Shown: one piece after another, positions 8,146 through 16,973 of the stretch | Position numbering within the stretch: position 1 is the stretch's first letter | Layout of the letters: every line of letters starts with the position of its first letter | Assembly: GCA_022865355.1 (NCBI GenBank) | Contig: JALHST010000098.1 | Location: forward strand, 1-38,339 | From: Maribacter sp. | GTDB taxonomy: Bacteria > Bacteroidota > Bacteroidia > Flavobacteriales > Flavobacteriaceae | Direction of reading: 5' to 3' | DNA: 38,339 nucleotides | Translations under genes and position numbers: made by a program | Notes under the pieces: generated by a model | Databases searched by the model: none | Told to the model about the DNA's origin: nothing | The model's input: only the letters and a program-made list of their open reading frames with translations

Positions 8146-8787
8146 CTAATTCTTATCCTCTAAAAGTGGAACGAATCGAAAGGTCCCCAACTCCTTTTTT
8201 TCAAATTCCTGTCCCGATTTGCGAATGTATAGCGTCATGATTTGATCTTCCTCGCCTATAGGTATCACCAACCTACCCCCTACCTTTAATTGCGCCATAA
8301 GTGCCTTGGGGACATCTGGGGCGCCGGCAGTAACGATAATGCTATCGAAGGGCGCTTCTTCAGGGAGTCCTTTATACCCATCCCCAAAAATCATCTTTTT
8401 CGGCCGGTAGCCCATTTTCTTGAAGAAGATATTGGTTTTTTTGAAAAGTTCCAATTGGCGTTCAATGGTATATACTTTTGCCTTAAGCTGCAGTAAAATG
8501 GCCGTTTGATAGCCGCTTCCCGTACCGATTTCCAAAATTCGATCATTGGGTTTGACCTCCAAAAGCTCTGTTTGGAACGCCACCGTATAGGGTTGTGAAA
8601 TGGTCTGGTCGGCGGCAATTGGAAATGCCTTATCCTGATAGGCATGCCCTTCAAAACTACTATCCATGAACAAGTGCCTCGGGATTGTGCGAATGGCGGC
8701 CAAAACTTTTTGGTCATGTATACCTTTGGCACTCAGAATATCGGCAAGCTGGTTGCGCATTCCACGATGTTTTAAGGTATCTTTCAT
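8146..8787 (-). CDS. pcm: Protein-L-isoaspartate O-methyltransferase
   Basis: Pcm methylates isoaspartyl residues in aged proteins, starting their repair, using S-adenosylmethionine. The sequence has the family opening MKDTLKHRGMRNQLADIL, the PRHLFM and AFPIAADQTISQPYTVAFQ segments (substrate loop) and the SAM-binding motif ILEIGTGSGYQTA. It ends with the family's GRLVIPIGEEDQ strand. The frame extends upstream to a TTG at 8808, but the ATG at 8787 gives the N terminus usual for flavobacterial homologues and is chosen, giving 213 residues. A -7-like TCATTTTG lies about 20 bases upstream. It is convergent with smpB. Confidence 0.95.
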   Translation of the reverse strand: MKDTLKHRGMRNQLADILSAKGIHDQKVLAAIRTIPRHLFMDSSFEGHAYQDKAFPIAADQTISQPYTVAFQTELLEVKPNDRILEIGTGSGYQTAILLQLKAKVYTIERQLELFKKTNIFFKKMGYRPKKMIFGDGYKGLPEEAPFDSIIVTAGAPDVPKALMAQLKVGGRLVIPIGEEDQIMTLYIRKSGQEFEKKELGTFRFVPLLEDKN

Positions 8788-9042
8788 AGGTAAGTCACTT
8801 GTTCGCAAAATGAGTAGGCCCCTGTTTTCTAAAAGTCTATGCCCTGTAGGTTTGAAATATGCCGCTACCCATTATGACGTGTTGGTCTTGGAATTCAAAG
8901 TTAGAGCGGAATATTGCAAATAGCAAATGACACCTAAGTGATTATTCAATAAATACGCAAGATTCGCAATATTATGAATGGTACCAATAGGATGTACGAC
9001 CCGAAACAACAAAGAGAAACCCTTAAACTCCAAAACTATCCT

Positions 9043-9050
9043 TATTTTTG
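9043..9050 (+). promoter_or_regulatory. -7 box of the Gfo/Idh/MocA dehydrogenase gene
   Basis: TATTTTTG matches the Bacteroidetes TAnnTTTG box exactly and ends 16 bases before the ATG at 9067. No clear -33 TTTG is present at the expected distance. Confidence 0.45.
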
Positions 9051-9066
9051 AACAAAACATACATAA

Positions 9067-10050
9067 ATGCTTAAAGTCGGCGTATTAGGAGCGGGCCATT
9101 TGGGGAAAATTCATCTTCGTCTCCTTAATGAATCAAAAAAATATCATTTGGTCGGATTCTTTGACCCAGATGAAATTATTGGAAAAAAAGTAGCTGCAGA
9201 ATACGGTTATACCTATTATCAAAATATGAATACCTTAATTGACTCCGTTGATGTTGTCGATATTGTTACCCCTACCCTTTCCCATTTTGATTGCGCCAAA
9301 AAGGCTATTGAAAAAGGCAAACATGTATTCTTGGAAAAGCCTATCACCACTACCTCTGCCGAAGCTGAAGAATTGATTGCGCTTGAAAAAAAATATAAAA
9401 TCAAGGGTCAAGTCGGCCATGTTGAGCGTTTTAATCCTGCGTTCATTGCCGTGAAGGACAGCATCAAAAATCCGATGTTTATTGAAGCGCATAGATTGGC
9501 AGAATTTAATCCCCGTGGTACCGATGTGCCGGTGGTCCTTGACCTTATGATCCATGATATCGATGCGATATTGAGCGTTGTCGATTCGGAAGTAAAACAA
9601 ATCAATGCGAGCGGGGTATCGGTCATTAGCAAATCACCCGATATTGCGAATGCACGCATAGAATTTCAAAACGGTTGTGTCGCCAATCTGACCGCAAGTC
9701 GTATCTCGCTGAAGAATATGCGAAAGTCTCGTTTCTTTCAGCGCGATGCTTATATTTCAGTAGATTTTCTCGAAAAGAAGGTCGAGGTAGTCAAAATGAA
9801 GGATGCACCTTTGGCTGTCGGTGATTTTGATATGATTCTTCAAAATGCCGAGGGAGAAAAAAAACAAATTTATTTCGAGAATCCCGAAATTCATCACAAC
9901 AATGCCATCCAAGATGAATTAGAAACTTTTGCCGATGCCATTGCGAACGATACGGTTCCCGTAGTTACACTATCGCAAGGGGCAGCCGCCTTAAAGGTTG
10001 CATTAGCGATTATCGCATCATTTAATGTGTCGCAAAAATCAACGCATTAA
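9067..10050 (+). CDS. Gfo/Idh/MocA-family NAD(P)-dependent dehydrogenase
   Basis: This 327-residue protein has an N-terminal Rossmann fold with GAGHLG at 8-13, the family EKP motif at 90-92 and the catalytic-region H163-D164 in LMIHDIDAI. The segment GHVERFNPAF (118-127) is shared with sugar-nucleotide dehydrogenases such as the UDP-GlcNAc 3-dehydrogenase GnnA and with WlbA-like enzymes. A role in oxidising a nucleotide sugar is therefore possible, but no partner aminotransferase is nearby. The substrate cannot be settled from sequence. It lies upstream of the YggS-type gene on the same strand, with a 144-base gap. Confidence 0.9.
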   Translation: MLKVGVLGAGHLGKIHLRLLNESKKYHLVGFFDPDEIIGKKVAAEYGYTYYQNMNTLIDSVDVVDIVTPTLSHFDCAKKAIEKGKHVFLEKPITTTSAEAEELIALEKKYKIKGQVGHVERFNPAFIAVKDSIKNPMFIEAHRLAEFNPRGTDVPVVLDLMIHDIDAILSVVDSEVKQINASGVSVISKSPDIANARIEFQNGCVANLTASRISLKNMRKSRFFQRDAYISVDFLEKKVEVVKMKDAPLAVGDFDMILQNAEGEKKQIYFENPEIHHNNAIQDELETFADAIANDTVPVVTLSQGAAALKVALAIIASFNVSQKSTH

Positions 10051-10194
10051 ACCCATCATTTTTAATGAGTTGCTGTCCGGTGGCTTGGTAATCGGGACAT
10101 GCCTTTCGGTGTTGCATGAAATAAATTAGATCTTTTTCCCTAAAAGCAACGACAATAAAAATATAGTACACGTTCGCAAAAGAATTCATACACA

Positions 10195-10848
10195 ATGTCG
10201 ATAACTGAAAATCTGCTCTACATAAAAAAAACAATGCCTGAAGGGGTGACCTTGGTGGTTGTTACCAAAACAAAACCCATAACTGCCATTATGGAGGCTT
10301 ATAATGCCGGCCACAGGATATTTGGGGAGAACAAGATACAAGAGATGACCGAAAAAATGGAAAAATTGCCAAAGGACGTCCAATGGCATATGATAGGTCA
10401 TGTTCAACGCAACAAAGTAAAATATATGGCCGCTTACGTGACCTTGATACATGGTGTCGATACATTGAAATTGCTACAGGAAATCGATAGGCAAGCCAAA
10501 AATTATCAGCGTAAAATTAATTGCCTACTGCAGGTACATATTGCCGAAGAGGAAACGAAATTCGGAATGGATCACCGCGAACTATTCGAACTTGTGGCTT
10601 CAGGGAAATTGGACAAGTTGACGAATACAAATGTAATTGGCTTGATGGGTATGGCCACTTATACCGAAAATAAGGAGCAGATACGGCGTGAGTTTAAACA
10701 TCTAAAACAACTTTTTGATACGATGAAGACCAGAATCCCCGGAATCTCGGTACTTTCAATGGGAATGAGCGCTGATTATTCGATTGCCATCGAAGAAGGC
10801 AGTACAATGGTTCGCATAGGAAGTGCTATCTTTGGAGCAAGAAATTAG
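10195..10848 (+). CDS. YggS/PROSC-family pyridoxal phosphate-binding protein
   Basis: This 217-residue cytoplasmic protein belongs to the YggS/PLPBP family, single-domain TIM-barrel proteins that bind PLP and help keep its homeostasis without known enzyme activity. The PLP lysine is K25 in VVVTKTKP. Other family marks are FGENKIQEM, WHMIGHVQRNKVKYM, the GLMGMATYT strand and the end segment LSMGMSADYSIAIEEGSTMVRIGSAIFG. The ATG at 10195 begins MSITENLLYIKK; many homologues carry a slightly longer N-terminal helix. The gap to the next gene is 78 bases, with no terminator seen. Confidence 0.95.
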   Translation: MSITENLLYIKKTMPEGVTLVVVTKTKPITAIMEAYNAGHRIFGENKIQEMTEKMEKLPKDVQWHMIGHVQRNKVKYMAAYVTLIHGVDTLKLLQEIDRQAKNYQRKINCLLQVHIAEEETKFGMDHRELFELVASGKLDKLTNTNVIGLMGMATYTENKEQIRREFKHLKQLFDTMKTRIPGISVLSMGMSADYSIAIEEGSTMVRIGSAIFGARN

Positions 10849-10926
10849 CTGTGTTCCTATCCACCCTCTAGGGCTTTTAATAGCTATCTTTAGGCTTTCC
10901 TTTAAAATATATGCACTCAATTTCAG

Positions 10927-12294
10927 ATGTACGCAATACTAGATATAGAAACCACCGGCGGGAAATATAATGAAGAGGGTATCACCGAAATTGCCATTCA
11001 TAAATTCGATGGCCACAAGGTGGTTGATAAATTTATTAGCCTCATAAATCCTGAAAAAGAGATTCAACCCTTTGTTGTGAACCTTACAGGTATCAACAAT
11101 AAAATGCTCCAAACGGCACCGAAATTCCACGAAGTGGCCAAACGCATTGTTGAGATTACCCAGGATGCCGTCATCGTAGCACATAACGCACAATTCGATT
11201 ATCGAATTCTTCGTACCGAGTTTAGGCGGCTGGGCTACAACTACGAACGAAAAACACTATGTACCGTCGACCTTTCCAAAACATTGTTACCAGAGGCCGA
11301 ATCGTATAGCTTGGGAAAATTGGTGCGCTCCTTGGGGATTCCCGTAAGTGAGCGGCACCGGGCAAATGGGGATGCACTGGCTACCTTGAAACTTTTTAAG
11401 CTATTACTGACGAAAGATAGCGATAAATCGATTCTTAGAAAGGTGCTACGCAATGAGACCCATGGCGAACTTTCGGAACGGCAATTAGACATTGTTCAAC
11501 AAATGCCGTCTGAAACCGGCATGTATTATATGCACAATAAAGATGGGGAAATAATCTTTCTTGATAAGAGTTCCGATATCAAAAAACGCGTGAACCAGCA
11601 TTTTACAAAAAGTGGCGATCAGGCGCGACGGTTACAAAAAGAAACCAAAAAAGTTACTTTCGAAAGAACGGGCAACGAGTTGATCGCCATGTTGAAGGAA
11701 TACGAGGAACTTCGGAGAAATAAACCCAAATTCAACAATAAACCAAGCCCTAATTTATTTACCCACGCCCTTTATGAATCAGTCGATGAAAATGGGTATA
11801 TAAACCTTGCCATTGACAATTCGAATGGGAGAATCAACTATGTTACCACTTTCAATGGCGCACAAAGTGCTGCGAATTTTTTACACCTTATCAATACAGA
11901 ATTCAAACTGTGTGACCGATTGAACGGTCGCTCGAAAGCAATGGACCAATGCCCAAGATTCGACGCACAAGATTGTAATGGGGCCTGCCTACGTATAGAA
12001 GATCCCATCGAATACAATGCAAGGGTGAGCGCAGCACTGGGCAAGTATCACCTCAATAGAAAAAACATGCTCATCGTCGACAAGGGTCGCGAGATTGGCG
12101 AATATAGCGCCGTTTTGATCAAAAATGGCATCTTTAAAGGTCTTGGATTTTATGAACTTAACCATCAAATAAATAATATTCATATCTTAGAATCAATAAT
12201 TACCCCTATGAGAGGAGATGCCAATACGAAACATTTGATTGAATCGTATCTTAGAAAGAGAAAGGGCATCAAGATTCTGGAGTTAAATCATTGA
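10927..12294 (+). CDS. DnaQ-like 3'-5' exonuclease fused to a UvrC-like GIY-YIG module
   Basis: In this 455-residue protein, residues 1-165 form a DEDDh exonuclease domain with all catalytic residues: D6 and E8 in LDIETTGG, D91 in HNAQFDYRI, H144 and D149 in RHRANGDA. Residues about 194-270 resemble the UvrC/Cho GIY-YIG nuclease domain (GMYYMHNKDG, R221, E258, then KPKFN). A UvrC-like cysteine segment follows (C329, C342, C350, C354) with IEYNARVSAAL. This matches the known DnaQ-UvrC-type fusion, thought to act in DNA repair. The YVG half of the signature is FLD at 211-213, so the second nuclease may be inactive. It overlaps the next gene by four bases. Confidence 0.9.
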   Translation: MYAILDIETTGGKYNEEGITEIAIHKFDGHKVVDKFISLINPEKEIQPFVVNLTGINNKMLQTAPKFHEVAKRIVEITQDAVIVAHNAQFDYRILRTEFRRLGYNYERKTLCTVDLSKTLLPEAESYSLGKLVRSLGIPVSERHRANGDALATLKLFKLLLTKDSDKSILRKVLRNETHGELSERQLDIVQQMPSETGMYYMHNKDGEIIFLDKSSDIKKRVNQHFTKSGDQARRLQKETKKVTFERTGNELIAMLKEYEELRRNKPKFNNKPSPNLFTHALYESVDENGYINLAIDNSNGRINYVTTFNGAQSAANFLHLINTEFKLCDRLNGRSKAMDQCPRFDAQDCNGACLRIEDPIEYNARVSAALGKYHLNRKNMLIVDKGREIGEYSAVLIKNGIFKGLGFYELNHQINNIHILESIITPMRGDANTKHLIESYLRKRKGIKILELNH

Positions 12295-13136
12295 CCTTGG
12301 AAGACGATAAACCTAATAAAGGCTGGAAGCGAAACCTCCACGTAATTATTTACGGAACGCATACCCCTGCGGGAAAATTGTTTGATATTCTCCTCCTTCT
12401 GCTTATCCTGTACAGTGTCATCATCGTGATGCTGGAGAGTGTTCCTCGTATTGATATCAAGTATCACGGGTTTTTCAATATGTCCGAATGGGTGGTCACT
12501 ATCTTATTTTCGATTGAATATCTTTTGAGAATAATTTGCATAAAACGCCCGAGCAAATATATTTTTAGTTTTTTCGGTATCATAGACCTACTATCGACCA
12601 TACCGAAATATTTATCCTATTTATTTGTTGGCTCCCAGTATTTTACGGCATTTAGGGCCTTGAGACTGCTACGCGTTTTTAGGATTCTCAAACTAGTGCG
12701 ATTTGTCGGGGAATCGAATAATTTGGCCAGGGCCTTGAAGGGCAGTCGCACGAAAATATTTGTGTTCGTATTTTTTGTGCTTGTGGTTTCGGTACTTCTA
12801 GGTACTCTAATGTACCTTATCGAAGGTCCCGAACACGGCTTCAATAGCATTCCCCACAGTGTATATTGGACGATTGTTACCCTTACCACGGTGGGCTATG
12901 GAGATATCTCCCCAGAAACCCCCTTGGGGCAGTTCTTGGCTACGCTCATTATGATCATCGGTTACGGAATCATTGCGGTCCCTACGGGTATCGTTTCAGC
13001 GAAATATGCTACCTCTATCTTAAAAGAGAAGGATGCTGATGAAGGACGTTCCTGTCCGAACTGTGGAGCCGAGATATATCGATCGGATGCCCTGTATTGT
13101 CGGAAATGTGGTTTTGATTTAAGCGATGAAGCGTAA
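12291..13136 (+). CDS. Voltage-gated-type potassium channel with C-terminal zinc ribbon
   Basis: This 281-residue six-helix channel resembles Kv-type bacterial channels. S1 lies at about 30-50. An S4-like helix carries R122, R125, R128, R131, K134 and R137 at every third position. The pore has the potassium filter TTVGYGD at 199-205, followed by S6 (FLATLIMIIGYGIIAVPTGIVSA). After the last helix the protein ends in a treble-clef or zinc-ribbon motif, C255-C258 and C270-C273, in the cytoplasm. The start is TTG at 12291, giving a TTGA overlap with the previous stop, so translation is probably coupled. It overlaps miaA by 11 bases. The zinc ribbon may sense metal or redox state or assist assembly; this is inference. 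Confidence 0.9.
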   Translation: MTLEDDKPNKGWKRNLHVIIYGTHTPAGKLFDILLLLLILYSVIIVMLESVPRIDIKYHGFFNMSEWVVTILFSIEYLLRIICIKRPSKYIFSFFGIIDLLSTIPKYLSYLFVGSQYFTAFRALRLLRVFRILKLVRFVGESNNLARALKGSRTKIFVFVFFVLVVSVLLGTLMYLIEGPEHGFNSIPHSVYWTIVTLTTVGYGDISPETPLGQFLATLIMIIGYGIIAVPTGIVSAKYATSILKEKDADEGRSCPNCGAEIYRSDALYCRKCGFDLSDEA

Positions 13137-14055
13137 AAAAAAAACACTCATTTCGATTGTTGGTCCTACAGGAATTGGAAAGACTAAATTGGCCATAGCG
13201 ATTGCAGCGTATTTTAAAACTGAAATAATTTCGGCCGATTCCAGACAGTTCTATAAGGAAATGTACATCGGTACCGCCGTTCCGTCGCATCAGGAATTAA
13301 AAGCCGTCACGCATCATTTCGTTCAACATAAAAGTATTTTCGATAGCTATTCGGTCGGCGATTTTGAACGTGAGGCGATGTCAAAATTGATAACTCTTTT
13401 TAAAGAATATGATATCGTCGTCCTGGTCGGGGGAAGTGGACTCTACATCGATGCGCTCTTAAAAGGTTTGGATCGATTTCCTAAAATCGATCCAAAAATA
13501 CGTCGCGATTTGAATGAAATGCTTCGAACCAAAGGTATCGAAGCGTTGCAAGAGCAATTAAAAGTTTTAGATAACGACTATTATGCAAAAGTCGATATAC
13601 AAAATCCGCACCGATTAATTCGGGCTTTGGAAATCTGTATGGGCACAGGAAAACCCTACTCTAGTTTCCTCAATAAGGCACAAGTTAAAAGGCCCTTTCA
13701 AATGATAACCCTGGGGATTACGGCCCATCGGAAGATAATCTACGACCGTATCGAACAGCGGGTAGATGCCATGATGCAACAAGGATTGCTTGAGGAGGCG
13801 AAGGCCTTATTCAGTTATAGCGCCTTGAATGCCTTACAGACCGTGGGTTACAAAGAGTTATTCCGCCATCTGAATGGGGAATGGGATCTAGAAATTGCGG
13901 TTTCTGAAATAAAAAAAAACACAAGAAGGTTTGCCAAACGCCAATTGACCTGGTTCAAAAGAGACCCATCAATCATTTGGATAGACATTGAGACGAATAT
14001 GAAAGAAATAGTAACACAAATCAGCAAGTGGCTTGACAACCCTAAAGACAGCTAA
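13126..14055 (+). CDS. miaA: tRNA dimethylallyltransferase MiaA
   Basis: MiaA transfers a dimethylallyl group to N6 of A37 in tRNAs that read codons starting with U. The 309-residue sequence has the P-loop GPTGIGKTK at 13-21, the SADSRQFYK segment at 36-44, GGSGLYIDALLKG in the middle and NPHRLIRALEI. The C terminus carries RRFAKRQLTWFKRD, the usual tRNA-contacting region. Length is normal. It begins inside the channel gene (11-base overlap) and its end overlaps gntK by 23 bases, so these genes form one translationally coupled operon. A separate miaA promoter is unlikely. Confidence 0.97.
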   Translation: MKRKKKTLISIVGPTGIGKTKLAIAIAAYFKTEIISADSRQFYKEMYIGTAVPSHQELKAVTHHFVQHKSIFDSYSVGDFEREAMSKLITLFKEYDIVVLVGGSGLYIDALLKGLDRFPKIDPKIRRDLNEMLRTKGIEALQEQLKVLDNDYYAKVDIQNPHRLIRALEICMGTGKPYSSFLNKAQVKRPFQMITLGITAHRKIIYDRIEQRVDAMMQQGLLEEAKALFSYSALNALQTVGYKELFRHLNGEWDLEIAVSEIKKNTRRFAKRQLTWFKRDPSIIWIDIETNMKEIVTQISKWLDNPKDS

Positions 14056-14542
14056 GACCATACTATTTATTATGGGGGTTTCCGGTTCAGGTAAAACAAC
14101 CGTAGGCGCACTATTGGCGCAAAAACTGGGCATCCGTTTTTTTGATGGCGATGATTATCATTCCAAAAAAAATATTAGAAAAATGGCTTCGGGACAAGCC
14201 TTAACCGATGTGGACCGCCGGGATTGGCTTGAGCGTTTAAATGCGCTGGCAAGGGCCTACCAAAAAGAAGGTGCAGTAATCGTTTGTTCGGCCCTTAAAG
14301 AAAGCTATCGACAACTCCTATGCAAAGATATTGAGGAGAAGTGCCAATATGTGCTTTTATTGGGCACTTTTGAGGAGATCATGGACAGAATGCAAAAAAG
14401 AGTAGGCCACTTTATGCCCCCAGGCTTACTAAAGTCGCAATTCGCAACATTGGAATCCCCTAAAGAAGCCATTGTGGTCTCGATAAAAGAAACGCCCGAA
14501 GACATCGTCTCAGCAATTTTAGACGAACTTCACAAAAATTAA
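14033..14542 (+). CDS. gntK: Gluconokinase
   Basis: This 169-residue P-loop kinase phosphorylates D-gluconate to 6-phosphogluconate. It has Walker A GVSGSGKT (15-22), FDGDDYHSKKNIRKMASGQALTD (37-59), DRRDWLERL and CSALKESYRQLL, all strong GntK signatures. The TTG at 14033 is the likely start; an in-frame ATG at 14072 would begin directly at MGVSGSGKT and remove the first strand residues, which is less likely. It is the last gene of the DnaQ-GIY-YIG/channel/miaA operon and is followed at once by a terminator. No gluconate transporter or 6-phosphogluconate gene is adjacent. Confidence 0.93.
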   Translation: MTTLKTAKTILFIMGVSGSGKTTVGALLAQKLGIRFFDGDDYHSKKNIRKMASGQALTDVDRRDWLERLNALARAYQKEGAVIVCSALKESYRQLLCKDIEEKCQYVLLLGTFEEIMDRMQKRVGHFMPPGLLKSQFATLESPKEAIVVSIKETPEDIVSAILDELHKN

Positions 14543-14579
14543 AAAGGCATCCCACCAATGGCGGGATGCCTTTTTTTTA
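14541..14579. terminator. Bidirectional terminator after gntK and the response regulator
   Basis: A 13-bp stem (AAAAAGGCATCCC at 14541-14553, GGGATGCCTTTTT at 14563-14575) with a short loop is flanked by an A run and a T run. It can stop transcripts from both sides, which fits the convergent gene arrangement. Confidence 0.92.
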
Positions 14580-14592
14580 ATTCGTAAAAATA

Positions 14593-15303
14593 TTAAGCGT
14601 CGGTTTTGACAACCAATCTGAATCCTTCCCCATGAATATTTAAAATTTCGACGGTATCATCAACTTTCAAATACTTGCGTAATTTGGCAATATATACGTC
14701 CATACTGCGGGAAGTAAAATAATTGTCATCTCGCCAAATCTTTGTCAATGCCAATTCCCGAGGCATTAAATCATTCTCATGCAAGGCCAATAATCGCAGC
14801 AGTTCATTCTCTTTGGGGGAGAGCTTGATGGTTTCATTCTCCTTATATTTAAGGAATCGCAATTTTGAATTTAAATGAAAATTGCCGATTTTAAATTCGA
14901 ATTTTTTACTGTCTACCAAAGTGTTTGATGCCTTTCGTTGAAGTATAGCTTTCAGCTTCATTAGAAGTACTTCCGAATCAAACGGCTTATTCAAATAATC
15001 GTCGGCGCCGGCTTTATACCCTTTAAGAACATCTTCCTTCATCGTCTTAGCCGTCAAGAAAACGATGGGCACGTTCTCGTTTTTTTCCCGTATCTCTTTC
15101 GCCAGTGTAAATCCGTCCTTATAGGGCATCATGACATCCAAAATACAAATGTCAAAATTGTCTTTCTTGAATTTTTCAAAACCCTCCATTCCGTTTTTGG
15201 CTAGAGTTACATCAAAATCATTCATTGACAAATAGTCTTTTAGCACGATTCCGAAGTTTGGGTCATCCTCGACTAAAAGAATTTTTTTATTAATTGTTTC
15301 CAT
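14593..15303 (-). CDS. OmpR-family response regulator (RprY-like)
   Basis: This 236-residue regulator has a receiver domain (1-120) with acidic residues E12, D13 and D14, phospho-acceptor D56 in CILDVMMPYKDG, T84 and K106, followed by a winged-helix DNA-binding domain (about 135-232) including SPKENELLRLLALHENDLMPRELAL. Architecture and Bacteroidota context match RprY. It lies four bases after the sensor kinase gene and is surely co-transcribed with it. Targets cannot be read from the window; repeated TTAAC motifs upstream of the kinase gene could be an autoregulatory site. RprY-type regulators have been tied to envelope and oxidative stress in other Bacteroidota, but this copy's role is not known. 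Confidence 0.93.
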   Translation of the reverse strand: METINKKILLVEDDPNFGIVLKDYLSMNDFDVTLAKNGMEGFEKFKKDNFDICILDVMMPYKDGFTLAKEIREKNENVPIVFLTAKTMKEDVLKGYKAGADDYLNKPFDSEVLLMKLKAILQRKASNTLVDSKKFEFKIGNFHLNSKLRFLKYKENETIKLSPKENELLRLLALHENDLMPRELALTKIWRDDNYFTSRSMDVYIAKLRKYLKVDDTVEILNIHGEGFRLVVKTDA

Positions 15304-15307
15304 AATT

Positions 15308-16891
15308 TTAAATTAAAGGCAGTTTAACATAGAAAGTGCTTCCTTTACCTTTTTCACTTTCTGCGTAAACCTCACCTTGATGATCATCTACTATTTTTTT
15401 TACGTATGCCAGGCCTAAACCATGTCCTTTGACATTGTGAATGTCGCCTGTATGCTCTCGATAGAACTTTTCAAAAACTTTTTTCAATACGGCTTTGCTC
15501 ATGCCGGCTCCCTGATCTTGTATTTTAATAACGATAAAATTCTTCGCCACTTCAGTGAATACGTCAATTTTGGGGGCTTCCGGGGAATATTTTATCGCAT
15601 TATCCAAAATATTTACGATTACATTGGTAAAATGCATCTCATTGGCCAGAACTTCGGATCTTTCGGCCTCTAAATGTGTTTCTATATACCCGCCACGATC
15701 CGCCACGATCAGTTCGACATGGGCGATGGCATCATGAATGATATCATGAATGTCAACACGATCCTTACTGATGTCCAATTGATTCTTTTCCAACTTTGAA
15801 ATGCGCAACACATTTTCAACTTGGGCATGCATGCGTTTATTTTCATCACGTATCATCAACAAATAGCGCATTACCTTTTCCTTATCATCGATAATCTTCG
15901 GATTCCGAATCGCCTCTACCGCCAAGTTTATCGTTGCGATAGGGGTTTTGAATTCGTGGGTCATATTGTTAATAAAATCCGACTTTATTTCCGATATCTG
16001 TTTTTGTTTTATCAACTGATAGATGGCGCCCGAATAGGCTATAACGATTATCAATGTAAACAGCAGGGACAGTATGGCCATTTTTAAAATAGACCCTATC
16101 AAAAATCGTTTCTTTTTTGGAAATGATATCAACAAGGAAAAATCGGAAGCGCCATCGCTATCCTTAAAAATGGGTGCCTTGTAAATTGTGGTGCCACCGA
16201 GTTTAAATTTCCTTGACTTTATCTTTGTCGGCAGTCCGTCGGAATATACACCGTATTCTAAATCAATGTCAATATCCCTATTCTTTAGTTCCCGCGCCAG
16301 CAATAGTTCAATTTCCTGCTTTGAAACCCTTTTATGAATAGGGACTCTTTTGGCGTAAACACTGAAAACATCCTCGAATGCCGCTTTTTCAGTTGAGGAA
16401 AGACCACCGATCTTCTCTAATTTTTGGATGGGGTCTAATCGATACGATTTGCCATCGAGACCAAATTCTTCCTTAAAAGTGGCCGTTGTGCGCTTGCTCG
16501 TAATATTTTTAATGGTGGTAGTATCATTGCCACTACCGTTATCAAAGAACGTGGAGGCCAGATTATAGTCCTCTTCAAGTATACCATGGGAATAGAATTT
16601 GATCTCATCCGAATTCAAATCCCTATCGATAAAAAAAATGTTTTTAAAATGCGTCTCTACGGGCTCCCCCCCAGCGCTGTCCTTTTCGCTAATAAAGCGA
16701 TCAAAATAATCTCTTCGTTCCCGTGCTTCGATTTTATCGGTAACTTTTAATAAAGCCTCTGAAACGATACTGGAAAAGCGCTCTTCTTTATCTTCGACCG
16801 ATTGTTTTATCCAAAAACCTTGAACGAAAATTATTCCAATAAGTGAGAGGCTCATTAGAATAACCAACAGAACAAACAACCTCTTACTCAT
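15308..16891 (-). CDS. Sensor histidine kinase (RprX-like)
   Basis: A membrane kinase of 527 residues from ATG 16891. The frame extends two codons to a TTG at 16897, which is less likely. The first membrane helix is at about residues 5-27, followed by a roughly 235-residue extracytoplasmic sensor region without a recognised domain and a second helix at about 263-290. The HisKA domain has H312 in NNMTHEFKTPIATI. The HATPase domain shows the N box (NVIVNILDNAIKYS), DQGAGM and GHGLGLAYVKKI. There is no HAMP domain. It pairs with the response regulator directly downstream. It follows coaE on the same strand after 76 bases, which may contain its own promoter. Confidence 0.93.
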   Translation of the reverse strand: MSKRLFVLLVILMSLSLIGIIFVQGFWIKQSVEDKEERFSSIVSEALLKVTDKIEARERRDYFDRFISEKDSAGGEPVETHFKNIFFIDRDLNSDEIKFYSHGILEEDYNLASTFFDNGSGNDTTTIKNITSKRTTATFKEEFGLDGKSYRLDPIQKLEKIGGLSSTEKAAFEDVFSVYAKRVPIHKRVSKQEIELLLARELKNRDIDIDLEYGVYSDGLPTKIKSRKFKLGGTTIYKAPIFKDSDGASDFSLLISFPKKKRFLIGSILKMAILSLLFTLIIVIAYSGAIYQLIKQKQISEIKSDFINNMTHEFKTPIATINLAVEAIRNPKIIDDKEKVMRYLLMIRDENKRMHAQVENVLRISKLEKNQLDISKDRVDIHDIIHDAIAHVELIVADRGGYIETHLEAERSEVLANEMHFTNVIVNILDNAIKYSPEAPKIDVFTEVAKNFIVIKIQDQGAGMSKAVLKKVFEKFYREHTGDIHNVKGHGLGLAYVKKIVDDHQGEVYAESEKGKGSTFYVKLPLI

Positions 16892-16973
16892 CTTCAAGTA
16901 AATTTAAAGATTAAACCTATAGAAAATCGTACGTTTAACCTAACCTTAACAAAAATGTTAAAATTTCACAAAC

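Noticed and set aside
8788-8808. Upstream TTG start for pcm
   Set aside because: The added residues (MRTSDLP) are not typical of the family; the ATG at 8787 gives the common N terminus.
14593-16891. PorX/PorY-type regulation of type IX secretion
   Set aside because: The response regulator has an OmpR winged-helix domain, not the PorX alkaline-phosphatase-like domain, so an RprX/RprY-like label fits better.
16946-16960. TTAAC-GTTAA hairpin as coaE terminator
   Set aside because: The stem is only five to six A/T-rich pairs with no T run on the minus strand, so it is a poor terminator; kept only as a possible regulator site.
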